Of a DNA stretch of 64,000 nucleotides, positions 1 through 12,648 are shown piece by piece. This DNA comes from Guyanagaster necrorhizus (Eukaryota; Basidiomycota; Agaricomycetes; Agaricales; Physalacriaceae): positions 1,073,454-1,137,453 of the forward strand of contig NW_025064884.1 of assembly GCF_019112545.1 (NCBI RefSeq), written 5' to 3'. How positions within the stretch are numbered: the first letter of the stretch is position 1; every line of letters starts with the position of its first letter. The notes beneath the pieces are model-generated. The model was not told where the DNA came from, ran no database searches, and saw only the letters and a list, made by a program, of their open reading frames with translations. The position numbers and the translations under genes are program-made.

Positions 1-404
1 ATCAACTGCTGATCAGCTACCGAGTATATTGGCAAGCCATAATGATAGTCACCGTCACAGCACTGCCATGGTGCTCAGCTGAGGAACTTGGAGGGAAAAT
101 ATACTGGTGATGACAATGTTTTTTTTCTAGTATGAATTCAGCTTCATGATAATGGATAATTATCTAATGGATGCCATGTTTTAGTTCACGATAACCATCG
201 TCATCATCTCTGGCGACACGCGTCCCTGTCACCCTTCAGAGGAATCTCCTATGCGCTACCCCGCTCTTTCAGTCTTTACGTTCAGACATAACGACCTATC
301 GCTCACCATTCAGATCATACACTTCTATGTCTAGACCCTCTCCCTTGAACGCAGTCAGACGCTGAATATTATACATAATTGCGTCTTTCCAATCCGGTCG
401 GGCA

Positions 405-1754
405 TTAGAGACCTCTAGCAACATTTTCACCTTCAATGCGGAGAGTTCGCAGTCTCGGCTCGACCGCCTGCCAGCGATACTCGATTAAATCTACCAAAGC
501 GGAGTCGCAGGCGATGCAAGATTCCTCTGCAATAAAAACCCATTGGGTCTTGATCGTCAAAGACCTCATCTTTGGGAAACCATCGAACGCGATATGTTCA
601 AAAAGCTGGTTCAAATTGTCCCAGCTTTTAAGATATCGTAGGTCGATCACGAGCTCCTCGGTCTCAGAAAAGACCGGGATAGGTAAGACACGGGATATAG
701 GCCACCTAAACCTTGGATCCTGCGTTAGGATTAAACAAAACTTTTGCACCTGGAAACGGGATCGCTGTTGCATCATCTTCAATGCCATGCTGGTGTTTAC
801 ATTGAAGACATAGGAAGGAAGAGTGAGAGCGTCAAGTGACGGACAAGTCAGATACTTGATGATGCAGGAATTTCGCAGATGAAGGGAACGCATGGTAGGA
901 AGAGTCACGATACTAGTATTCACGTTATTCCAAACCATGTCCGTAGTCTGGTCCTCGAATACTTCAATCCTTCGACAAAGTGCCAATGCGTCTATGCACT
1001 TGTCGACGGTCCCGGACTTTCGCAGGTCCAGGACTAAATGAGTCAACTGGGCCCAAGGCAGCTGAATACTGACCGGCCAGAAGATTTGATGTGGGACGGA
1101 CAATCGCAAGGTCCTCAGCCGAGGCGCCTCCCTAAACACATTACACGCTTCTGTAATGGTAGAGTTGCTATACATCGGCCCCGTAAAGCCCAGGCTCAAC
1201 GAAATCAACTGGAATGGCTGCGGACGAACAAGCTCGGAGAAAGAAGATACTATGGCGTCGGGTTTGGCATGGATAAAACTGGCACTTTTCCACCGGGAAA
1301 TATGGGGCAAGAGACACTCAACAAGCGGCTTGTGGCTTCCGCAGAGATAATCAAAATCCACGGCAAAAGCCAGACCGGCACAACCGGACCTTTGAAGAAC
1401 GCTGCTTAAGAGCGCTATGCTAGCCGTCTCTTTATAAAATGACAGACGAGGCACCCAGAAAGACGTCCATAGCGCTGGACATGACCAGGCAGCTTGACGC
1501 CAGATTCGACAGACTCTGCCTAGGGTCCATGCTCCGCCAATAAAGACGTTGAACGGCTGCTCGATGGCTAAGGTGAATATCTCAAACAACAGTTCTAGTG
1601 GCAACCTGTGCACGGGTGGCAATGGACGTGCCGCGCCCGCTCTAGATTCTTCGTTGGTCGCAGGCGGGGCAGGAGGCAGTAAAGTGGCTAATGAATCGTC
1701 GCTGATACAACGCTTCTTGGTCAAGGGGCTCGATGCTGGGCTAGTGATGAGCAC
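405..1754 (-). CDS. F-box-like domain protein, C-terminus out of frame
   Basis: Single-exon reading frame of 449 codons. Residues about 45-95 carry the F-box-like pattern common in mushroom genomes: a Leu/Pro-rich lead (LPPVHRLPLELLFEIF) followed by a W-rich segment with VCRIWRQAAW and CPALWTSFWV. The remainder is leucine-rich with LRR-like spacing (LRTLRLSV, MRSLHLRN). Such proteins are presumed substrate adaptors of SCF ubiquitin ligases; the substrate here is unknown. Oddity: the frame ends abruptly after RIEGENVARGL, but the +1-shifted frame continues coherently to a TAG at 296-298, with NARPDW and YNIQRLTAF motifs typical of the C-terminal tail of these proteins. The gene therefore appears to have suffered a small indel near 425-435, or the sequence has an error there. 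No intron with GT..AG of usable size bridges the two frames. Confidence 0.8.
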   Translation of the reverse strand: MLITSPASSPLTKKRCISDDSLATLLPPAPPATNEESRAGAARPLPPVHRLPLELLFEIFTLAIEQPFNVFIGGAWTLGRVCRIWRQAAWSCPALWTSFWVPRLSFYKETASIALLSSVLQRSGCAGLAFAVDFDYLCGSHKPLVECLLPHISRWKSASFIHAKPDAIVSSFSELVRPQPFQLISLSLGFTGPMYSNSTITEACNVFREAPRLRTLRLSVPHQIFWPVSIQLPWAQLTHLVLDLRKSGTVDKCIDALALCRRIEVFEDQTTDMVWNNVNTSIVTLPTMRSLHLRNSCIIKYLTCPSLDALTLPSYVFNVNTSMALKMMQQRSRFQVQKFCLILTQDPRFRWPISRVLPIPVFSETEELVIDLRYLKSWDNLNQLFEHIAFDGFPKMRSLTIKTQWVFIAEESCIACDSALVDLIEYRWQAVEPRLRTLRIEGENVARGL

Positions 1755-4318
1755 CTAGAATGAAGACGCGGAAGTGAATGGATAACGCCACTGAGACTTC
1801 GATCGTGGGTGTACACACCATCAGCCGAGGTTCAAGTTAATGATAATCTTTTGGGTGCTTAGTCAAGCAGCACTTTGTGCTGATAGAAATTCAAGGCTGC
1901 AGATTCAATAGCGAGCATTGGGTGAAAGTTGAGAACAAGTAACAAAAGGACCCCCTAATCATCCCCACACAGGTCGGAACGCAAAGTTTACCCGGGTCCC
2001 ATAATTTCTCACGGACCTTTGTTAGGCAATTGGCGCCGATGATGCAAAGATTTCTCCAAATCTGTCCGATTGTGGCGGTTCTTCGCCAAAGGTGTCATCT
2101 AGCTCGTTCCCATATTACACGAAGGAATTTGCAAGGAATTTCTGGATTTTTCAACTTTACGTCGATTACGGTGAAAATGGCGTGTATTACTACAAAATAT
2201 GGACTTCTAATACCTCAGTCCGTCAGTTCGGTATCTTGCTACATAACTTGAAAGACGAACCTTCAATTTCAAGCAGTAGACAAAAGTGGCGGACCAGAAC
2301 TAGCATTTGACCGACCGCCACTTGGATCCTAGAGATGAGTCTCACGTACGCCAGCAGGCACCGTTCATAGCAGCAGCTTCTGTCTCGCTGACAAAGAGTC
2401 GGTCAAAAATCCGGGCAAGAGCGTAGATAACGTCCTCGAATTTTGACGTAAAGAGGACACCATGGCCGACGACCATTCTGCTACAGGATGACAAGTGTAT
2501 CATAACCCACTTCGACAAACCTCCCCCCTGATGGCCAAATAAGTTCTGAAACAAAACCCAAAAAAGGTCTACCGATGTGGTAGGGCACTGCGCTGCGGCG
2601 CGTTCGTGCAACCGAATCGGTAACACCCCGGGAATCGTAATGGAGATATGTTTTCCCCGTCATTGCAGCAGTGTGGGAGATGAGTTGGTAGTAAAACGTC
2701 GGGGCCGTCAGGAAAATGAAAAGAGATCACGACAAGTGCACTGTTTCCCCCGTTATCCAGAGAAAATTTTATGGGCCGTGATGTCAGGGATTTCCACTTG
2801 CAGATCTGAACGTTCAGGGCTCTCTAAATTTATGCTCAGTCAGAGGCACGGAGAGCCTCCAAGTTATTAATGAATTGACGTATTCACTTGCCTGACTAGG
2901 ACCATGCACGGCATCTGACCTATCCTTCCCTAAACCAGAACCAGAACATCGTCGAGGGCATGCCTGGCGAAACAGCGTTCTGATGTATACCAATAGTTTC
3001 AATTGCGACGGCAAATTTTGAAGATATTGCATTGCTCTTACATGTAACGAGTCGGAACAGCCATCAAGACCTGCCAGTCGGTTAGAGACAAATGGAAAAA
3101 CCCCTTCGTTCGGAGTCCTTGTAGTCGATCTAAGGCAGATTTCCTAAGATTTTAGGTAATAAGCTCGTCTTGACAAGATGCTTGTCGTATGTTTGAAAGC
3201 CCTAGAGATGAGATCCAAGTCGCATAGGAAAAGACGGTTCCCAGGTCATGTGAGGGTCCGGGCGAGGGCAGCTCTAGGTAAGGAACTTGAGCAAGTCAGA
3301 GATATCGTCGATGAAACCCTGGTTCTGGAAACCTGTGTGCTGTGCTCGATGGAACTATTAGCACTGTCAAGCGCGGCGATGAGGCTCGGGGCTAGGGTAG
3401 AATCTCCACCCATTGACAGTATTACTGGCCTGAACGGAGATGAACAGTATTGAGAAACAATTTACCTTGCGACCAGCTCTAGCTCCGCAGCAAGCTACCA
3501 GATGGTAGTTCGTTTCCAGTTTCAGGGCGCTACTGCCGCTAGAGTACCGCGTTAAAGCGCAACACTGCTGGCAGCTGCATGATAGGCAAAGAAAGCTGTA
3601 TTTCATGTATCCATCTCAAGCTAGCCAGCCTCGAAGAAGCTCACCGAATTCAAAGACAGTAGGAGCCCACGGCCTCCGTTTGGCGCTAATGGTCCCGCTA
3701 CCCAGCGTCCAGTCACGACGGGCTAAGATTTGTGAAAATCAAAAGGAGTAGCCACGCCCTCCGTAAGGCCGACAACATCCCGTCGGGCTCGGGTTTACCG
3801 CTTTTGGGTTTTTTAACCCGCGACATATACGGGGGTTTTCTGCACCCCATTTCCTCGCTTGACAGGTTCTCATTCAAGAAACAGCTTGTTAGGTTCCGAA
3901 GTTTTGGCAGTTTAATCATCTTCTTTAAGGAAACACACCCTTCATCGGAGGCAGTTCCATGAATTCGGATTTTGGACAGTTTATGGTTACAGTTACTATG
4001 TGCTAGTTGGATCATAAAGCAAAAGCGAGTCCTACCCTGAGTGTTTTATGTACAGAACGAAGATATCAAAGCGTAGGAGACAAGTTAGGAGTACAAAAAA
4101 GATAGTAGGTGTGATCGGGTAGGGTATATATAGCGTATTCGACACAGCAGGATATAAAGCGAGGTTAAAAGATACAGACCTTAGGGACATCAAATGGAAA
4201 ACAGATGTAAACGATGAGAATAAGAATTATATTGGACGTGCTAGATATTCATCTGCTTCTGGGTCCAATAAGTCGATTGGGGACGTGAATGTCATGATCT
4301 AGACAAGAGGATAGTCGT
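1755..4318. other. gene-poor stretch, no supported gene
   Basis: About 2.5 kb between the F-box gene and the membrane-protein gene. Only short frames occur, for example 2342-2626 minus and 3178-3453 plus. None shows a recognisable domain, and flanking introns could not be built. The first 295 bases of the window are likewise empty apart from the possible F-box tail ending at 296. The AT-rich stretch 4020-4300 is probably the 3' flank of the minus-strand membrane-protein gene. Confidence 0.4.
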
Positions 4319-6586
4319 TTAGACAGGTGATAGATAGATGAAGAATAGCCAGCGACGCACGTATGGATGGACGGCTTGCCCGGGGGCACTCGTCGAAGCC
4401 TCCTCTTCCAGAGAAGTCGCTGCCATGGGCTGCATACGTGCTTTGCTGCTCTGCGATGTACCCGGACGCAAGTCCCACGTCACGTCCGAGCGCTCTTCGC
4501 CTCTGTGGTATTCGGATGTATCAGGTTCGTGGTCAATGTCAGAGTCGGGCGACGTCACGTCTATGTCTTCTGAAAACTGTCGATGATGGTGATGTGGTGG
4601 TAGATGCGGGCAGTACAGTGAGTGTTGGGTGTCATTGGGAAAGTTGTAGATTTGGGGGTAAGCATCATCCCCGACTTTGGGAGATGATGGATCTTGAAAC
4701 TGATAACGAGGTAATGAGCCGGAGGGCATGGTGAATAGAGGTGCTGCTTGTGGCAGTGGTGGTGAAATATTCTTAGACATGTAACCAGATTCGCGGGTAA
4801 TAGATCGGGGGAAGAATATCTAACTTGGAAATCAGCCTCACTTGAAATTTTTGTTATGTCGTTTGAACGTACCAGTAGTGTGATCGCGGAAGAAACGAAG
4901 CATCCAATTCCTCCAATCATGATCAAGAAGTCTTTCAGAAATCGATGTTCATCAGTCATATCGATCAAATAGCCAAAGCCTTACCTGGCCAAAATCTAAC
5001 AAGAAAGGCTGAGTAGGTATTAATAGTATCGAACACGGGACACTTACGGACTGCTGAGGACCGGATATGGCCCGGCGATACCATCAGCGCCTACGACAAG
5101 AAGAGGGATATTGAACAAGAAGCGGAAAATGACCCGAATGATCTATTTCGTCCAAGGTAAGCAATAACCTCACATAGATGACTCAGACGCACATTCAGAT
5201 AATAAAAGGTGGCCAATCTGATGACGACGTCTGGCTCAGCACCTTCAAGTTTTACATGACGAATAAAAGCCGGGAAACGAGCAAGAACGTAGACAAAACA
5301 TAATGTCGTCAAGGACCCTGCAGAAGATCCACTGAGAAAAATCCAGGCCATGCACTAGAATCAGACGTGCAGTTAGGTGAGTGAGCTCCAAAAATGTGGG
5401 AATATGGATGACAAGCATACAGAATCCAAGTCATTCCTCTGTACAAGGGCGGCGAGGGGCATTCCGATAATAGCTATCATACTCCCTTCAAACAAGGTGC
5501 CAAAAGGCTGGTAAGCAATGGCAAATATAGAAAGAACGAGATGTAGAATTACCGAGATACCACAAGCGGAATTCCCAGCTATGAAACCAATTGCGCTTGC
5601 TGGGACCTTGATGAAGGAGAAAGAGCCAGAAGGTTAATTCTGTTGGAATTCAATCATCAGGGATGGGATTGATATGGAAGCAGAGAATGTTCTAGCCTTC
5701 AAGATGAGTGACGCTGGGAAACGGGAGTTGACATATCAATCAGTTGTGACCGCGGAGATGCAACAGAAAGATACGGACAGCTCGAAAGCCCAGGCAAAGC
5801 TCAGGATGAAGTAGAGTGGGAGGACCCATCGGAGATGGTTCTGGCTCCAGACAGTGAGTGGCCGAGGTAACACTGAGAGTAGCCGGTCAATAGAGCAAAG
5901 ACATCGAACAGCGGAATACTCACCAGTATCCAGTATTGTCATATATCCTATGAACGGCTGCTGAGTGCTGTAACCAGATAATAGGACAGAACACGCACCT
6001 TCCCGGAATTTCAGGATCGTCAATGCAACACTGAACACCACAAGGAGAGGCACGGTAGCGATGTAGGAGTATCTAGATAAAAATCATGAGAAGAACGCGA
6101 ACAATGCCGAAGGGTTATTCACGTCATGACCCGTTTGAAAGCGCCAGGCTGTCGACCAGAAGACCATTTCAAACATTGAAACCTATCGTAGGACCACAAG
6201 TGAAGAGTCATGAAAGCTTGAAACTGCAGATACGATGAGCAACGCCTCGTCTCGCTGCAACCCAAAACGGTGCGCTCACGGTACAAGCCAGGATGGCCCA
6301 CAGAAGATAGGCCGGTGGCGATCCAACACTCATGAAATGTCGCGAAAAGAGACTGAAAATGACGTGAAAGAGGCCAGTTTTGAAAGAAATCAAGAAAGAA
6401 CGAAAAGCAAGTGGAAGAGACCCTGCATCCACGAAAGGTTATGATATTCAGCAAAGCTTGTCGCTGTTGTCCCTGTTCGGTGTTGCCCGGCCCAAGGCAC
6501 CGGAATTGGAAATTCGAACCCAAGGCAGCCAAGCTGGCTTCGATCACGTCTACCAACGTATCTGCCGCACCAAAATACCCGTTCAT
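4319..6586 (-). CDS. multi-pass membrane protein, multi-exon, family unnamed
   Basis: Minus-strand gene with at least six short introns. The proposed start is the Met at 6586 (MNGYFGAADTLVDVIEASL). Hydrophobic exons follow in order: one with SPPAYLLWAILACTVSAPFW (about 6300), one near 6050 (MPLLVVFSVALTIL) and 5820 (VLPLYFILSFAWAFEL), one at 5350 (FLSGSSAGSLTTLCFVYVL, then ARFPAFIRHVKLEGAEPDVV), one with FRFLFNIPLLVVGADGIAGP (about 5100), and one with FLIMIGGIGCFVSSAITLLV (about 4920). That gives roughly seven membrane spans. The last exon is a soluble tail, Pro/His-rich then acidic, ending YLSPV at 4319. The pattern (spans, then a long disordered tail) suits a membrane receptor-like or transporter-like protein, but no named family was recognised. 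Internal borders are approximate. Confidence 0.65.
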
Positions 6587-7444
6587 TGCCCTCCGCTTCT
6601 CTTGTAGTACAGCCTTGCATTTTACTTTCTGCATCCATGTTCTCAGTCACAGGCAGTAGAACGCTGTTGGTTGCAAGAGCGCCTTGGAAACCATCGTATT
6701 CTTTCTATTCACGAATTTCATCTTTAGATCGCCGACTGCGATCCGGTCAGAGATGCTTGAATACTTACCCTCAAGTTGTCCGTCCTCCCTCGGAAATAGT
6801 TCATCCCCCCCCCAGAACGGGAGTCGACATTTTAATGTACCTGATTCACCCCAGAAACACTAAAACAATAAGGTGATGCTCCACTTTTAATGCTTGACTC
6901 GGACCTTACTGCCAAATGCCACATCATTCATTCCACGGTACATAGATCCAAATGTTGAATCAGTTTTCTATGTTGGCGGAATACAAGCCCGACCAACACC
7001 CGAGTGTAAACTGACTGGGGTTAACAAAAATGCGAGCCGAAGTCATTCCGAAAGTCGGAGCTGGTCCACAAATGTCCCATGATCCCACGGGGTACAATAC
7101 AACGGACCGCCCAAGAATGAATAGCGGAAAATACGCTCTTTCAGGTGACCCAAAGGGAGATGGAGGGGACGGAGGAGTATTAGATTAGAATTAGAACAAC
7201 CCAGTCTCCAGATTGGATAGGATTACAAAATTACAGAACACATCCCTTGATTCCCTGTGGCGTATTTTTAATCTATTGTGGACGAGGTCCCCGTTCGGAA
7301 GCAGTCAATGCCTCTTCCGCGACAGCAGCATTCTGACCACCATATAACGCAGAAACAAGCCAACAAATGACGTAGTCCACTCGGAATGGACTAAGTCTCC
7401 CACCGCTGATCCAAAGATAATTGATGCGACACTAGGTCATCAAT
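6587..7444. other. intergenic, promoter side of membrane protein and 3' flank of ELP1
   Basis: No supported gene. It contains a run of nine C at about 6815-6823. Frames on both strands are short and non-coherent. ELP1 ends at 7445, so the left part is its 3' flank and the right part the upstream region of the minus-strand membrane-protein gene. Confidence 0.4.
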
Positions 7445-10400
7445 TTACGCCCCCAAGTCCAAGTCCAAAAGCCTCAGCCGCCAGTCTGCATTACGTCCCA
7501 ACTCAGGCTTGGGTACGGAATCAACAGGGTTCAGCCATTTTGCTTTCTCGACTTGCTCCATTCGCGTAGCCCAAGAATCTGTCGCCGATTCACCCCCCTC
7601 TGCGGGCTTCTTCCAGATGTCCTCTACTGTCTCTTGAAGCTCCCGCTCGAACGCATCGATCTCCTTCTGAAGATTGGAACCCTCTTCACGATGGTCGGGT
7701 GTGAACTCGAAAAGGTGCGGAATAAGGCTTCGGGCTTCATCTGTAACAATAGATAACCATCAGCACCTCTCTCCGATGGCAACTCGCCACAAACCTCGGG
7801 TGCTGGTAAACTTTACAACGAGCTTAGCCACAGACTTGAAAAGATACTCTTCCTCATCCACTGTCCCCTTCCTACCCGACCCCACCTTCCTCTCTTGCTT
7901 CCTCTTGGACCGGGAACTTTGCCTATAAATGGTCCACATCAACCATCCAGTAAATACAAAGATTGCTTGAAAACGCACTTGGATGACCGGGATGTGGCTG
8001 ACGGAGCTGCCGTATACCGGGTGAAGGCGGTATAGGGCATCGATACGTCAGTCATCACATCCACATTATGTAAGGCCGTGTCTTCAACGCCAAAGAATGC
8101 ATCTATCGAAACGATCAAGAAAAACTTCATGAAAAGCGGGGAAGCGAACGGCTTACCTGGTGCTTCCACCTTCTTGATGCGCAGCTCCTGTAGTCTAGAG
8201 AACTGCTTACGCAGTTGTTCCCGCATTTCGTTCACGTCCTCCTTGATTTGGTATCGGCTTTCTAGAGCACCGGGATAGATGACATCAGCCAAGAGGTCAG
8301 GCCTATGGTGAAGCGTCATCTAGAAATTTGTATAAACTTAATATCCGAATGGAAATGGAAAGATGATCCCTTGACGCACAATTCGGCGGGCTTCAGCAAA
8401 TTCATTGCCTTGAACAAGTGTAATCACCGTCTCTCGAGTGTCTTTAGCGTAGTCGAGAATTACACGTGCAGCTTCCAGGTAACGTTTCTTCGATGTCAAA
8501 TCCTCTTCACTGGAGCATTAGCAAGAGAGCAGTGTCAGATAGTCAGCGCGCATACCGCCAACACGATATCCCATCGCAACAAGGTCCTCTTCAGGCATTT
8601 CTGTCCGAACAGCCAGGTCAAAAAGACATTGCCACTCCAACACCTTTTCGTACGCCACCAACGCCTTAGAAAGCGCCCCAGATTCTACAAATACTATAAT
8701 AGATTGGTCAGCCTTTAGCCGTCCAGGAAGATTCCAAGCCACTTACCTGACGCAGCCTGTCTAAACTCTCTTCTTTCAAACAACCAATCACCATACACAG
8801 ACAAAACAGTCTAAAATGATTTGAATCCAGAAAATATGGAATGTAATTAAGAGTGGGCACTTACGTTGTGCCGCTCTGTCCCCTTCCATATCGACAGTGC
8901 AGTCTCATACAGTTGATGTAGCTCGATATAAGCTACTGCTTCATCAAAGTGATCATCTCCTAAAGCCGCATCAGGGAAGCAGAATTCAAACTTCGTGGCG
9001 CTTACCAGCGAGGCCTAGATTCCTTAAAGCACTCTCGTATCTCTTCAGGTGATCATCGATCCGGAACTTTTGCATATATCTCCCCAGCGCGCGCAGCTCG
9101 CGGAGGAAAGGAAGGTACTCCCTGGGGTCCTACGCCCATCGCCACATCAATGAGGAACGTCATACCCAGCAAAAAGAAGAAACAAACCTTCTGGGAGTGT
9201 TGTGCAATCATCAACACCAATGAGAAATCATACATTCCCAAAGCGGTATCAAACAGCTTATCGGCATCCACTAGGAAGATGATGTACTTGACTGCATCTT
9301 CTACCAACTCCGGGTTCGCATCTAAAATGGACACATAATATGGATGAGACTAGACTATGATGACGATAAATTGAAGTACGTACCCCGCAAGCGCAGTAGC
9401 AACCCCAGCCCTGATTCATGGTCCGGAGGGGTCTTCACAACGTGAGCAGTCAATATGGAATTGACATATCCAGTCAGATTTCTCTTCTCCAACTCGTCCC
9501 GTACGATATCACATATTCTGGCGATAGCTTCCGGAGGTTGGGAAGAACGGCTGGAGATCCGGGTTAGCTAAAAGCGATATACAGAACGGATACGTACCCA
9601 ATATTTGTCAGAAAGAGATTAATATGATCAACTTCTTTCACATCCTCAACAAACGTGGCAACGTTATCCAAAAACTTCTTCTGGTCATGTTGTACGATGA
9701 CGCTAAGATCGATCCTATGCTTCCTACAAGCCATGAACGCCTTGCGATACTTTTGGCTAAAAGAGTAATTAAGTCTTCGAGCACCAAGAAGATAAGAAAG
9801 AACTCACTTATTCAAATCCTGCTTAATTACCTCCATGACCAAGGGTCGCGGATTTATTGTCTCTAAGTTTCCTCTAGGCATCTGCAGAACGAGGCCCATT
9901 GCACTGGGCACTGGAACAACGATTCGTGAACCCCTCTCGACACGCCGTTTCTTCCAAGTGCCTTTGAGCGCCTCTCTGTCGTTCTCATTCTCCGCTTTGA
10001 TATACAAGAATAGCGATTTAATATCTGCGAAAACGGCTTCATGGTTCCCCGTAGTAAATATCAAGAACCCAGAAGCGAGTGTAAAAGACGTCGCATTTGA
10101 GGCGATTAGTGCACTTGAGTTATCCTTCCCGCTGATGTACATCTTCCCAGATTCTGTTAATCCCAGATACAAGAAGCCGCCTTCTGAGTCATCAACGACG
10201 ATGCGTTCTGAGACCAGGCAAAACGAAGGGAAGCTGCAGATGAACGATGAACTATCAGCCCGGACTGAGATTAAAATCAGAAGCGCAAGCTCAGCGGGAA
10301 GTACTCTTGAATGAAATTACGGAGAGACCAACCATTAAACAATTGTCCCCCTGATGACTGCCATATAACTCCTTGGTCCACAGGCAGTAGACGGCCATTT

Positions 10401-12491
10401 CGGGATGGCATCAACATAGATTGTTCTGCCCCTCCCTCGATCTCAATGGTTGTGATGATATCCGACCCATCACCGTTATCAGACCCAAGGAGAAGAAGGA
10501 CGCCATCGCTCCGTAGTACAATCTGTCTATACGATCCAGGTTCTGCACTGGGGGAGGTCCGGCACGCAACCCTCTTCGGGTCCATGATCTTCCCTCTTCC
10601 AGGCGTCAGTCTTGTTGAGAGATCCCAAACTTCCACATATCCCGTCTCCCAGAGAACAGCTAACGTGTCTGATCCGTGGGCGAAACCTGTATGGATAGGA
10701 ATGCGGGGTACCTGGGAAAGTTCAGGCAGCACGGCAAGTTGACATGAGGACATCGGCGGAGGGACATTTTGTGTCCTGAATGGCGTTAGCAAGACGTTGG
10801 CTGTAGAAAGGTCATTAGAGGCGTGTGAACGCAGCTTTCAATATATTATCTTACATCCATCAATCACTGCAACGGAACCTGTATCCAGAGGAGGAACTGT
10901 TGGAGAAGAAGACGTAATCCAAGCATAGGTCCGTCGGATGACCTGGGCTACAAAATTACTTCTGTCGGAAAGCTACAACATTTTCCAAATACGCGAAACC
11001 TCACATTTTGTCGTTAAGATTAATGTGAGCGCACTCTCAGGATGCCATTCCACTGATGTGAAACAGCCAGGCCGTGAAGCATTTGAAGGCGCTACAATGT
11101 CCTGTTTGAGATACCTAAAGCGGTGGCAATCAATCACACGACATTATACCCTTAGGGCCTTACCAATGATAATTTCCTACCGTCCAGAGCTGTACTTTAT
11201 GTAGAAATGAGCAAGGATGCACGGAATGCACAACAAATTTTCCCATACCGATGTCTCCCTCCTTCCTCGTAATCCATAGCGCCAGTATATTTGAATCCGA
11301 GCTCCATCTGAGCTCCCTAACCTTATAGCCCCACATTAAGTCTTCTGATTTAGACGTATCGTTTACACTCGGATCACCGACTCTAATACCAAACTCTCCG
11401 TGGCGGAGGCCGTTGCGCTCAAAGAAGACAACATCGTGACGTCCGGCTTTACCAATTCCACCGCCTTCAAACCCGAATCGCTGTGTCGCCGCGATCAGAT
11501 TCCCAGATGGTCTCCACGAAAGCGTATGTTCAAGGCCAGCGACAGGCTCGGAGGTGGTTTGCAATGCTGCTTGACGGTCATACACGCGGAGTACGCGACG
11601 TTTAGTTTGATCCGCAGACAGAGAAGACACAGAGAAGAAGGCACCATCACCGCGCCAGCTGATGCGAGGGAGAGTGTCGTCGTCGGGGCTGATGCCGATA
11701 TTTACATTGGAAGGCGCCTGAGCGGCACCTTTGCCCGCCGAGCCGTGAAACTGTGTCTGTTTAGAACCCCAGCCGACGTTGATTGGAGCATCTACACATG
11801 CATTAGACATCTTTGAAACATCTAAATAGATCAGAACGAACCTTCGCCAAAATCAGCGGGATGCAAGGATGTTTCAGACAGAACATCAAATGTTGAAGTC
11901 ATCAATATTAATTTGTTGTCCCCTGGTCATGAATGAGCACCTAGACCGGTCGGGTGCCGCGAGTAAATACCGGTGACAAGCACAAGAGAAGAATCATCTG
12001 GGCTCCATGACGCGGCGAAAATTCCTCCATCAACTGTACCAACAACATCGTCCTAAAATGTTGTATTAGCCATATATCAACTGATATAACGTATCTCGGA
12101 CGCACTATCTGCGATTCATTATCTTCTATGGGTACGGTTGCGATATCCCCACTGCGAAGAACTACGACAAGCTGTTGACTGTCCAGAAGTACTCGAAAGG
12201 AAACAACTTGAAGTTGTGATGTATAATCTGACAACGCAGTGGTATTCAATTTATAAAAACAAGTGGCCTAAAGTCACATTCAGTCAACCTGATACATTTC
12301 CATGCATAGACAACCACCTTTTCGTCCGATATCGTCTTCCATATCGTCACCTCAACATCTGCATCTGCATTACAGCGTTCAGTCGCTATATATGTGATAT
12401 TTCGGTCAAGATCGATGGTCGTGCACGAAATGCTTGCTGATTCCAATGTCAATGTACAAGATGTCGACGCGACAAGGGACAGATTCCGCAT
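7445..12491 (-). CDS. ELP1: Elongator complex subunit 1 (IKI3/ELP1)
   Basis: Large multi-exon gene for the scaffold subunit of Elongator, the complex that modifies wobble uridine (cm5U/mcm5U) of tRNAs in the cytosol. The start is the Met at 12491 (MRNLSLVASTSCTL), matching the usual short ELP1 N-terminus; an in-frame upstream Met lies in a non-conserved hydrophobic stretch. N-terminal exons (12.5-9.8 kb) give WD40-type beta-propeller sequence with DNESQIV, ELRWSSDSNILALW and LSWRPSGNLIAATQ. The C-terminal half is TPR-like: LVDADKLFDTALGMYDFSLV (about 9300-9200), VAYEKVLEWQCLFDLAVRTE (about 8680-8600) and MTLHHRPDLLADVI (8319). A basic patch (RSKRKQERKVGSGRKG) precedes DEEEYLFKSVAKL, as in the known ELP1 C-terminal basic region. 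The stop codon is 7445-7447 after LLDLDLGA. Length fits the family (about 1300 aa). EFG1 lies divergently 157 bp away. Confidence 0.93.
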
Positions 12492-12648
12492 TATAGAAAA
12501 TACAGTAGAATAGTGGGCAGGAAGAAGAATATAAAAGGAAAAAAGGATCGGACGCATGTTTGGCAACATCCATCAGGACAAATAGCCTCGGACCGTTTAC
12601 TTTGACGCTTTCTATCTCTCGTGTATGTTACTTCTTATCGACTCAACA
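12492..12648. promoter_or_regulatory. shared divergent promoter ELP1/EFG1
   Basis: The two start codons (12491 minus, 12649 plus) are only 157 bp apart, so this interval must hold the 5' leaders and core promoters of both genes. No clear TATA box is seen for EFG1. An AT-rich patch with AATATAAAAGG at about 12528-12538 lies within 50 bp upstream of the ELP1 start, but it reads TATAAAA on the EFG1 strand. Confidence 0.5.

Noticed and set aside
9835..10742. Plus-strand open frames of 159 and 143 codons at 9835-10314 and 10311-10742
   Set aside because: They lie opposite ELP1 coding exons whose minus-strand translations match the family; the plus frames show no domain.
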